Assembly (NCBI GenBank): GCA_041745515.1
Contig: JBGTIU010000146.1
Location: forward strand, 1-5,084
DNA from: JAKFWF01 sp041745515
GTDB lineage: Bacteria > Pseudomonadota > Alphaproteobacteria > Rhizobiales > Hyphomicrobiaceae
DNA: 5,084 nucleotides
Reading direction: 5' to 3'
Positions 1 through 5,084 of the stretch are shown one piece after another (the stretch's first letter is position 1; each line of letters opens with the position of its first letter). Made by a program: the position numbers and the translations under genes. Below the pieces are notes generated by a model, which made no database searches, was not told where the DNA came from, and saw only the letters and a list, made by a program, of their open reading frames with translations.

Positions 1-91
1 GCACTGTGCCGACGACGCCCACCCGCCTGGACGTTGCTTGGCGGACGGCTGTCGCAACTCTCCTCGACGGCTTTGCGCGGCGGCTTGTGAA
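1..91. other. Unassigned left edge
   Basis: No gene can be supported here. All three minus-strand frames are open, so the start of a gene following uxaA in the same direction is possible. A purine-rich GAGGAG lies at 60-65 on the minus strand, but no ATG or GTG sits at a normal distance from it; only a TTG two bases away follows. One plus-strand frame is open from the edge to a TGA at 88-90, which could equally be the tail of a convergent gene. The piece is too short to decide. I see no hairpin with a T-run that would end the uxaA transcript. Confidence 0.3.
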
Positions 92-1627
92 CTACATCGT
101 GGCGCCGATCTGCCACGGCACATACTCCGCATCTCCGTAGCCGAGCAATTCGGACTTGCTGCGCTCACCGGAAGCCACGCGCAGCATGGCGTCAAAGATC
201 TCCCGGCCCTTCGTTTCGAGGCTTACACCGTCGAGCACATCGCCGCAATTGATGTCCATGTCATCGATCATGCGATGATACATCTCGGAGTTGGTCGCGA
301 GCTTGATCGACGGCGTCGGCTTGCATCCATAAGCCGAACCGCGACCGGTGGTGAAAATCAGCATGTTGCAGCCGCCGGCGACCTGCCCTGTGGCTGAAAC
401 GGGATCGTAGCCCGGCGTATCCATGTAGACGAAGCCCTTTGTGCGCACGGGCTCGGCGTAATGGTAGACGCCCCGCAGTGTCGTCGAACCACCCTTGGCG
501 GCAGCCCCAAGCGACTTCTCCAGGATCGTCGTCAGGCCGCCGGCCTTGTTGCCGGGGCTTGGGTTATTGTCCATGCTCATCCGGGCGCGCGCCGTATAGT
601 CCTCCCACCACTTGATGATGCCGACGAGTTTTTCGCCGATCTCGCGGGTTGCGGCGCGGCGCGTCAGCAGATGCTCGGCGCCATAAATCTCCGGCGTTTC
701 GGACAGTACTGCGGTGCCGCCATGGTGCACGAGCTGATCGACCGCCAGCCCCAACGCGACATTCGCGGTGATGCCGGAATAGCCGTCCGAGCCGCCACAC
801 TGCAGCGCCAACATCAACTCGGACGCAGGCAGCGTTTCGCGCGTCGCTCTGTTGACGATCGGCAACATGTTTCGAACGGCTTCGACACCGGCCGCCACCG
901 TTTTCCTGGTGCCGCCGGTATCCTGGATCGTCATGGTGCGGAAGGTGTCGCTTTCTTTGACGTTGTAGGCTTGTTTCATGCGGGCAATCTGAAAGCCTTC
1001 GCAGCCCAGCCCCACCACCAGCACGCCAGCCATGTTCGGATTGCACGCATAGCCCCATGTGGTGCGCTTCAGGACTTCGAAGGTCTCGCCATCGGAGTCG
1101 ATACCGCAGCCGGTCGAGTGCACAAGTGGAATTACGCCATCGATGTTGGGGTATTGGTCGAGGATTCCTGATCGCTTGACTTCCTCGGCAATGAACCGTG
1201 CGACGGTCGCCGAGCAATTCACGCTGGTCATCACTCCAATGTAATTGCGCGTGCCGGCCGCACCGTTGGCACGCCGAAAACCCTGGAACGTGGCCTGCGC
1301 TTCCAGCGGCAGCACCGGCTCTTGCCTGGCGTCAGCGGCGAAAGCGTAGTCACGATCAAACGGAGCAAAGCCGCAGTTATGCGTATGAATATGGTCGCCC
1401 GGCGCGATGTCGAGCGATGCGAACCCGATGATCTGGCCGAACTTGAAAACCGGCGCGCCCTTTGCTATCTCGGCCGTCGCCAGCTTATGCCCGCGCGGCA
1501 CGCGTGATCGTGCCATTACAGCTTCGACCGCTGTGCCAGCATCGATGGCATCGACGGCAACGATGACGTTGTCGCGCGGATTGAGCCTTAGGGTGCGAGG
1601 CGGGCTACCGGCAGGCTTGTTTTGCAT
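92..1627 (-). CDS. uxaA: UxaA/GarD-family sugar-acid dehydratase (altronate dehydratase-like)
   Basis: This 511-residue protein is a cytoplasmic sugar-acid dehydratase of the UxaA/GarD family. Characterised members remove water from D-altronate or galactarate to give 2-keto-3-deoxy acids, usually with Fe2+. The length is close to E. coli UxaA (about 495) and GarD (about 523). An N-terminal SAF domain covers roughly residues 15-100. The catalytic part opens with FQGFRRANGAAGTRN (114-128), a form of the family's GYxRxDGxxGTRN box. Other conserved blocks are VNCSA (136-140), STGCG (171-175), GLGCEG (206-211), LQCGGSDGYSGITAN (275-289), SMDNNPSPGNKAGG (351-364), TTGRG (426-430) and TNSEM (445-449). 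The start is fixed by an AAGGA ribosome binding site 8 bases upstream. The gene is transcribed away from the oxidoreductase operon, presumably from the shared intergenic region. The exact substrate (altronate, galactarate or another aldonate) is not determined, so the symbol denotes the family. Confidence 0.92.
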   Translation of the reverse strand: MQNKPAGSPPRTLRLNPRDNVIVAVDAIDAGTAVEAVMARSRVPRGHKLATAEIAKGAPVFKFGQIIGFASLDIAPGDHIHTHNCGFAPFDRDYAFAADARQEPVLPLEAQATFQGFRRANGAAGTRNYIGVMTSVNCSATVARFIAEEVKRSGILDQYPNIDGVIPLVHSTGCGIDSDGETFEVLKRTTWGYACNPNMAGVLVVGLGCEGFQIARMKQAYNVKESDTFRTMTIQDTGGTRKTVAAGVEAVRNMLPIVNRATRETLPASELMLALQCGGSDGYSGITANVALGLAVDQLVHHGGTAVLSETPEIYGAEHLLTRRAATREIGEKLVGIIKWWEDYTARARMSMDNNPSPGNKAGGLTTILEKSLGAAAKGGSTTLRGVYHYAEPVRTKGFVYMDTPGYDPVSATGQVAGGCNMLIFTTGRGSAYGCKPTPSIKLATNSEMYHRMIDDMDINCGDVLDGVSLETKGREIFDAMLRVASGERSKSELLGYGDAEYVPWQIGATM

Positions 1628-1635
1628 GACGCAAA

Positions 1636-1640
1636 TCCTT
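1636..1640 (-). promoter_or_regulatory. Ribosome binding site of uxaA
   Basis: On the minus strand this reads AAGGA and lies 8 bases before the ATG at 1627-1625. It is a normal Shine-Dalgarno match and supports this start codon. The leader just upstream of it is A-rich (a run of seven T on the plus strand at 1647-1653), which would leave the site unstructured. Confidence 0.7.
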
Positions 1641-1673
1641 GCTTTGTTTTTTTAACACTGCGACGCGGGCCTG

Positions 1674-1683
1674 TTGCGTGCAA
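1674..1683. promoter_or_regulatory. Candidate operator, TTGC-N2-GCAA
   Basis: The sequence TTGCGTGCAA has perfect 4-base inverted arms around a 2-base centre and lies mid-way in the divergent intergenic region. It overlaps the weak TTGCAC -35-like box on the minus strand, a position where a repressor could block uxaA transcription. It is short enough to occur by chance. The support is its position and the extra TTGC/GCAA copies nearby at 1622-1625, 1631-1634, 1639-1642 and 1712-1715. Confidence 0.25.
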
Positions 1684-1765
1684 GAGCGACATAAAGTGTT
1701 GACTTGAGCGCTTGCCGCTGTGGCCGGCGTATGATGCATTGGGCGCCAACCGAGAAATGGTCCTT

Positions 1766-1770
1766 GGAGG
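1766..1770 (+). promoter_or_regulatory. Ribosome binding site of the COG4091 oxidoreductase
   Basis: GGAGG lies 5 bases before the ATG at 1776. It decides the start. The reading frame stays open upstream to a TTG at 1704 and contains ATG codons at 1731 and 1734, but those have no comparable site. The translated upstream residues (rich in Cys and Arg) also do not look like the family N-terminus. Confidence 0.8.
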
Positions 1771-1775
1771 TCTTG

Positions 1776-3146
1776 ATGAATCTGAGCGCCATGCTGAAAG
1801 CGCGTGCGGCCTCCGGCCAGCCGATTCGCATCGGCCAGGTCGGCGCCGGCAAGTTCGGCACCATGTTCCTGTCCCAGGTGCGCCTCACGCCCGGCATGCA
1901 CCTGACGGGTCTGGCGGACCTGAGCCCGGCGCGCGCGAAAGAGCGCCTGCTTGGCGTGCAATGGACACGCGAACAGATCGGTGCGGAATCGATCGGCGAT
2001 GCGCTGAAAACCGGCAAGACACACGTCACCGATGATGCCATGTCGCTGATCGACCACCCCGCGATTGATGTGATCATCGAAGCGACCGGTGACCCGGCGA
2101 CCGGCATCGAGTTGTGCCGAGCCGCGATCGCCGCCGGCAAGCACATCGTCATGGTCAACGTCGAGGCCGACGCGCTCGCCGGTCCGTTGCTCGCCCGCCG
2201 TGCGCGCGAGAAGGGCGTCATCTACAGCCTCGCCTGGGGCGACCAGCCGGCTCTCATCTGCGAACATGTCGACTGGGCGCGCAGTTGCGGCTTCGAAGTG
2301 GTCGCGGCCGGCAAAGGCACGCGCTACCACCCGACCTACCATCAGTCGACGCCGGATACCGTGTGGGCGACGCTCGACAAGTACCTGAAGATCAAGGACC
2401 GCAGCCACATCAATCCGAAGATGTTCAACTCGTTCATCGATGGCACGAAGTCGGGCATCGAGATGACGGCGGTGTGCAACGCAACAGATTTGAGGCCGCA
2501 GACCAACGGCCTTGGCTTTCCGCCCGCTTCGCGCTTCGAGCTGTCGGAAGTATGCAAACCCAAAGCCGATGGAGGCACGCTCGAGTTCCCCGGCACCACG
2601 GAAGTCGCCTCATCGGTCACGCGAGACGAAGCTGACATTCCGCATCACCTCGCGATGGGCACCTACGTCGTCATCACCAGCCGAAGCGACTATGCCCGGC
2701 AGTGCTTCGTCGAATACAATTGCCTGCAGGACAGCACCGGCAAATACGCCGCGCTCTATCGGCCGACACACATGATCGGGCTGGAGCTTGGGTTATCGGT
2801 CGCTTCCGCAGTCTTGCGCAAGGAGGCGACCGGCGCGCCGATCTGTTTCAACTCGGACGTGGTGGCGACCGCCAAGCGCGCCTTGAAGGCTGGCGAAATG
2901 CTGGACGGCGAGGGCGGTTTCTGCGTCTGGGGCAAGCAGACGCCCGCCGCAATATCGGTCATGCAAGGCTATCTGCCGCTGGGACTGGCGCACGAGGTCA
3001 AACTGTTGCGTGATATCGCTGAAGGCGAACGCCTGCGGTGGAGCGATGTCGCCTACGACAAGGCGTCCGGCGCCGTGAAATTCCGCCGCGAGATGGAGGT
3101 CGCATTTTCGGAACCAGCCAAACCCCGAGGGGATTCTGACCTATGA
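1776..3146 (+). CDS. NAD(P)-dependent oxidoreductase with C-terminal SAF domain (COG4091, DRL-like)
   Basis: This 456-residue cytoplasmic enzyme has an N-terminal Rossmann fold with IRIGQVGAGKFG at 17-28 (glycines 20, 23, 25 and 28). EATG (102-105) and VNVEADA (127-133) follow, then a substrate-binding domain with AWGDQP (153-158), AGKGTRYHP (178-186), FIDGTKSGIEM (220-230) and NATDL (235-239). A SAF domain lies at about 360-440, with ALKAGEMLDGEGG (369-381) and LPLGLA (400-405). This matches the 'predicted homoserine dehydrogenase with SAF domain' family, COG4091. Its best-studied member known to me is Brucella abortus DRL, which carries out the DXP reductoisomerase step of the MEP pathway. 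The FIDGTK and VNVEAD blocks are shared with that enzyme as I recall it. The sequence is clearly divergent from DRL, and the neighbours (sugar-acid dehydratase, SDR, AKR) favour a catabolic dehydrogenase or oxidoisomerase acting on a sugar acid. It is the first gene of a three-gene operon, and its TGA overlaps the next ATG. True homoserine dehydrogenase activity is unlikely. The substrate is unknown. Confidence 0.9.
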   Translation: MNLSAMLKARAASGQPIRIGQVGAGKFGTMFLSQVRLTPGMHLTGLADLSPARAKERLLGVQWTREQIGAESIGDALKTGKTHVTDDAMSLIDHPAIDVIIEATGDPATGIELCRAAIAAGKHIVMVNVEADALAGPLLARRAREKGVIYSLAWGDQPALICEHVDWARSCGFEVVAAGKGTRYHPTYHQSTPDTVWATLDKYLKIKDRSHINPKMFNSFIDGTKSGIEMTAVCNATDLRPQTNGLGFPPASRFELSEVCKPKADGGTLEFPGTTEVASSVTRDEADIPHHLAMGTYVVITSRSDYARQCFVEYNCLQDSTGKYAALYRPTHMIGLELGLSVASAVLRKEATGAPICFNSDVVATAKRALKAGEMLDGEGGFCVWGKQTPAAISVMQGYLPLGLAHEVKLLRDIAEGERLRWSDVAYDKASGAVKFRREMEVAFSEPAKPRGDSDL

Positions 3147-3922
3147 CCGCCAGGCAATCGGAGGCCCGCGTCGCCATCGTCACCGGTGCCGCGTCGGGGA
3201 TCGGCCAGGCGACGGCCCAGCTACTGCTCGATGCGGGCTGGAAAGTCGCGATGTTCGACGCCAATGCGACAGTTCTGAAATCCGCGGCAAGCGCTCTTGG
3301 GCGGGCAAAGTCCATCCACACCTCGACCCTCGACGTGACCGACGAGAGTGCCGTCGAGAAAGCCGTGGCGGAAGCGACCGAGGCGCTCGGCGGACTGCAC
3401 GGCGTCGTCAATTCGGCGGGGATCGCCGCCGATAAGCACGTGTTCGACACCTCTGCCGAACTGTTCCGCAAGATTCTCGATGTGAATGTCGTCGGTACGT
3501 TTGTGGTGGCTAAGGCCGCGGCACGCATCATGCGGCACAGCGGCGGCGGCATCGTCAATATTGCTTCGATCTCCGGCATCAGGGGCTCGAAGGGTCGGTC
3601 CGCCTATGGCGCCTCGAAAGGCGCAGTGATCACGCTGACCAAAGTGATGGCGACCGAGCTTGCTGCGCACAAGATCAGGGTCAACGCCATCGCGCCAGGG
3701 CCGGTCGAAACGCCGATGGTGAAGGCGCTGCATACGGACGAGGAACGGCAGATGTACAATCGATTCGTGCCGATGCGCCGCTACGCCGAACCTGCCGAGA
3801 TCGCCAATGCGATCGAATTCCTGCTGGATGGGCGGCGATCGAGCTACATCACCGGCGAAATTCTGGCGGTCGATGGCGGTTATCGAGGTGCCGGCGCCAT
3901 GCCGGACAAGCCAACAGAGTGA
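3143..3922 (+). CDS. Short-chain dehydrogenase/reductase (classical SDR)
   Basis: This 259-residue protein is a classical SDR, a soluble NAD(P)-dependent alcohol/ketone oxidoreductase. The cofactor motif TGAASGIG spans 14-21. Asp39, at the end of the second strand (VAMFD), indicates preference for NAD(H). DV at 64-65 contacts the adenine ring in this family. The structural motif is NSAG (90-93), a common variant of NNAG. The catalytic set is Asn115, Ser142, Tyr155 and Lys159 (YGASK), followed by PGPVETPM (185-192) and the C-terminal ITGEILAVDGGY block. All active-site residues are present and the length is typical of the family. The start overlaps the preceding stop in an ATGA arrangement, with GAGGGG at 3127-3132 as a ribosome binding site, so the two genes are probably translationally coupled. 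NAD preference and the operon suggest oxidation of a hydroxyl on a sugar or sugar acid. SDRs of this kind are often labelled FabG-like, but a role in fatty acid synthesis is not supported here. Confidence 0.92.
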   Translation: MTARQSEARVAIVTGAASGIGQATAQLLLDAGWKVAMFDANATVLKSAASALGRAKSIHTSTLDVTDESAVEKAVAEATEALGGLHGVVNSAGIAADKHVFDTSAELFRKILDVNVVGTFVVAKAAARIMRHSGGGIVNIASISGIRGSKGRSAYGASKGAVITLTKVMATELAAHKIRVNAIAPGPVETPMVKALHTDEERQMYNRFVPMRRYAEPAEIANAIEFLLDGRRSSYITGEILAVDGGYRGAGAMPDKPTE

Positions 3923-3931
3923 GAAGCTTCG

Positions 3932-4768
3932 ATGGCACTGTTCCAGACGGTGACTGCGCACGGCGCGATAATCCCCACAATCGGGTTCGGCACCTGGACG
4001 CTGAAGGGCGAAACCTGTTGCGAAGCCGTGAATTGGGCGATCGAGGCCGGATATCGCCACATCGACACAGCGAGGATGTATGGCAACGAGAGCGCCGTGG
4101 GCGATGGCATGCGGGCCTCGAAAGTACCGCGTGATAATATCTTTGTCACGACCAAGGTCTGGACGGACGACATCGCGGATGGAGACTTGCAGCGATCCGC
4201 CGAAGCGAGCCTGAAACGGCTCGGCATCGACCGAGTGGACCTGCTCTTGATTCATTGGCCCAATGAAGCGATCCCGCTCAAAGCGTCGATCAAAGCTCTG
4301 TGCGACGCCCAACGGCGCGGCCTGACGCGGCATATCGGCGTTTCAAACTTCCCGACCAGGCTGATCGAACAGGCCGTGGCGTTTTCGTCCGAGCCGATCG
4401 TTACCAATCAGTGCGAGTACCACCCACACCTCGATCAGAGCAAAGTCATCGCGGCCTGCGGCAAGCACGGGATTGCCTTCACGTCCTACTGCCCGATCGG
4501 TCGAGGCCCGGTCGGCGGCGTGCTGGACGAGCCCGTCATCGAGGAGATCGCCGTGCGCCTTGGGCGCAGCGCCGCCCAGGTCGTGCTGCGCTGGCATCTA
4601 CAGCAGGGGCTCGTCGCTGTTCCTCGCTCGGGCAATCGGCAGCGCATCGCCGAGAATCTGGCGGTCTTTGACTTTGCGCTGACAACCAGCGATATGGCCA
4701 GGATATCGGCACTCGCGAAGCCCAATGGCCGGGTCGTCAAGCTCTCCTTCGCGCCGACTTGGGATTGA
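3932..4768 (+). CDS. Aldo/keto reductase, DkgB-like (2,5-diketo-D-gluconate reductase family)
   Basis: This 278-residue protein is a soluble (beta/alpha)8 aldo-keto reductase that uses NADPH to reduce carbonyls. It is closest in style to E. coli DkgB and the AKR5 2,5-diketo-D-gluconate reductases. The catalytic tetrad is complete: Asp45, Tyr50, Lys75 and His108. Family signatures are GYRHIDTARMYGNE (40-53), VDLLLIHWP (102-110), IGVSNF (135-140), TNQCEYHP (158-165) and the cofactor loop VPRSGNRQRIAEN (230-242). In the loop, Arg232 replaces the lysine of the usual IPKS. The C-terminus ends PTWD, like DkgB-type enzymes (PEWD in E. coli). The gene starts 9 bases after the SDR stop, with a weak GAGAAG site at 3921-3926, and is the last gene of the operon. 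By context it would reduce a keto-sugar acid or related aldehyde, working with the dehydrogenases and the dehydratase. The substrate is inferred only, since AKRs of this group are promiscuous. Confidence 0.92.
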   Translation: MALFQTVTAHGAIIPTIGFGTWTLKGETCCEAVNWAIEAGYRHIDTARMYGNESAVGDGMRASKVPRDNIFVTTKVWTDDIADGDLQRSAEASLKRLGIDRVDLLLIHWPNEAIPLKASIKALCDAQRRGLTRHIGVSNFPTRLIEQAVAFSSEPIVTNQCEYHPHLDQSKVIAACGKHGIAFTSYCPIGRGPVGGVLDEPVIEEIAVRLGRSAAQVVLRWHLQQGLVAVPRSGNRQRIAENLAVFDFALTTSDMARISALAKPNGRVVKLSFAPTWD

Positions 4769-4813
4769 GGGGGCGTTAGGCCCTGATAGGCAACAACGGT
4801 CACGAACGGGTGA
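4769..4813. other. Convergent gap without a clear terminator
   Basis: These 45 bases lie between the stop of the aldo/keto reductase and the stop of xseA, which face each other. AGGG at 4768-4771 could pair with CCCT at 4781-4784, but the stem is only four base pairs and no T-run follows on either strand. An intrinsic terminator is therefore not supported. Termination may be Rho-dependent, or the two transcripts may overlap. Confidence 0.4.
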
Positions 4814-5084
4814 TCAAAACAGCGAGCCTTGCGGGCCACCGCCAGATTGCCGCCCTGGCCTGCGATTGGCGGGCGCAGGCGCGATCGCGGTCGCCCCGTT
4901 CGCGACGTCGGCGCCAAAGCGACCGTCGCCGACTTCGATTTCAAGTCGAGCACCTGGCACGGCCTGGGCAACCGATTTGACGGTGCGGCCGTCCGCATCG
5001 CGCACCAACGAGAATCCCCGCCTGATCACGCTTTGATAGCTGAGCGAGGCGAGCAGCTTGGAGTGGCTTTCGACCAGCCGCCGC
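4814..5084 (-). CDS. xseA: Exodeoxyribonuclease VII large subunit, C-terminal part (partial)
   Basis: This is the C-terminal 89 or so codons of a gene whose 5' end lies beyond the right edge. Read on the minus strand from the edge, the frame is open and gives LLASLSYQSV, then IRRGFSLVRDADG, then a segment ending in EVGDGRF, and a Gly/Pro/Arg-rich tail ending GSLF. The block 'SLSYxSVxxRGFxLVRDxDG ... DG' is the conserved end of XseA. E. coli XseA has the matching LARGYSV ... LEDGW. XseA and the small subunit XseB form exonuclease VII, which degrades single-stranded DNA from both ends in the cytoplasm. The GTG at 5027-5029 is internal and not a start, because the conserved family sequence continues upstream of it. 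It is a housekeeping gene unrelated to the sugar-acid cassette, which it faces convergently. Confidence 0.88.
   Translation of the reverse strand, partial: RRLVESHSKLLASLSYQSVIRRGFSLVRDADGRTVKSVAQAVPGARLEIEVGDGRFGADVANGATAIAPAPANRRPGRQSGGGPQGSLF

Larger units (their letters stand above)
1628..1775. promoter_or_regulatory. Divergent intergenic control region
   Basis: These 148 bases separate the divergently transcribed uxaA and oxidoreductase operon and must hold at least part of the control for both. Toward the right, TATGAT (1730-1735) is a good -10 match, and TTGACT (1699-1704) and TTGAGC (1704-1709) resemble -35 boxes. However, their spacings to TATGAT are 25 and 20 bases, so neither pair is a standard sigma-70 promoter. 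Toward the left, TTGCAC on the minus strand (1683-1678) is a possible -35 but lacks a clear -10. Short TTGC/GCAA elements are concentrated here, including the 10-base TTGCGTGCAA at 1674-1683, and are candidate operator half-sites. No regulator gene lies in the window to match them with. Confidence 0.5.

Noticed and set aside
461..1171. A 236-codon plus-strand open frame antisense to uxaA
   Set aside because: It has no recognisable domain or ribosome binding site, and lies wholly inside the well-supported uxaA gene.
1704..1775. An extended N-terminus for the COG4091 oxidoreductase (TTG at 1704, ATG at 1731 or 1734)
   Set aside because: The GGAGG at 1766-1770 points to ATG 1776, and the protein from there already begins as family members do, about 16 residues before the Rossmann strand.
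1605..2408. A 267-codon minus-strand open frame crossing the intergenic region
   Set aside because: It overlaps both the start of uxaA and the conserved Rossmann part of the oxidoreductase, and its composition looks like antisense shadow.
1776..3146. Annotation as true homoserine dehydrogenase
   Set aside because: The COG label is historical. The C-terminal SAF domain and the DRL-type blocks do not match threonine-pathway homoserine dehydrogenases, and no amino-acid genes lie nearby.
3221..4333. A 370-codon open frame on the minus strand across the SDR and the AKR
   Set aside because: It is antisense to two genes with complete catalytic motifs, has an Arg/His-rich composition with no family resemblance, and is the usual by-product of GC-rich codon use.
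4768..4784. Possible terminator hairpin after the AKR gene
   Set aside because: The stem is only four base pairs (AGGG/CCCT) with a 9-base loop and no T-run.
4814..5029. A stand-alone 71-codon small gene starting at GTG 5029
   Set aside because: The frame continues upstream to the window edge with conserved XseA sequence, so this is the tail of xseA and not a separate gene.

Overview
The window looks like GC-rich alphaproteobacterial DNA, probably from the order Hyphomicrobiales (Rhizobiales). The base composition, the style of the proteins and the C-terminal tail of exonuclease VII (ending GSLF) all fit, but the assignment rests on recognition and not on a search.

Layout: positions 1-91 hold nothing assignable. 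A complete UxaA/GarD-family sugar-acid dehydratase lies on the minus strand (92-1627). A 148-base divergent intergenic region (1628-1775) follows, with ribosome binding sites for both directions and several short TTGC/GCAA elements. On the plus strand there is a tight three-gene operon. It encodes a COG4091-type NAD(P)-dependent oxidoreductase with a C-terminal SAF domain (1776-3146), a classical short-chain dehydrogenase (3143-3922, overlapping the previous stop by ATGA) and a DkgB-like aldo-keto reductase (3932-4768, 9 bases later). A 45-base convergent gap separates this from the 3' end of xseA (4814-5084, minus strand), which runs off the right edge.

Taken together, the four complete genes look like a catabolic cassette for a sugar acid or keto-sugar acid: three different redox enzymes plus a dehydratase that would deliver a 2-keto-3-deoxy acid. 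No transporter, regulator, sugar-acid kinase or aldolase is inside the window, so the locus is probably cut off on the left, beyond uxaA. The substrate cannot be read from the sequence.

The most interesting member is the oxidoreductase at 1776-3146. It belongs to the family (annotated 'predicted homoserine dehydrogenase, SAF domain') that includes the Brucella abortus DXR-like enzyme DRL, a reductoisomerase able to replace DXR in isoprenoid synthesis. Here the gene sits in what looks like a sugar-acid cassette, which suggests a related but different, catabolic oxidoisomerase or dehydrogenase role. No mobile element, CRISPR array, tRNA or rRNA was seen.
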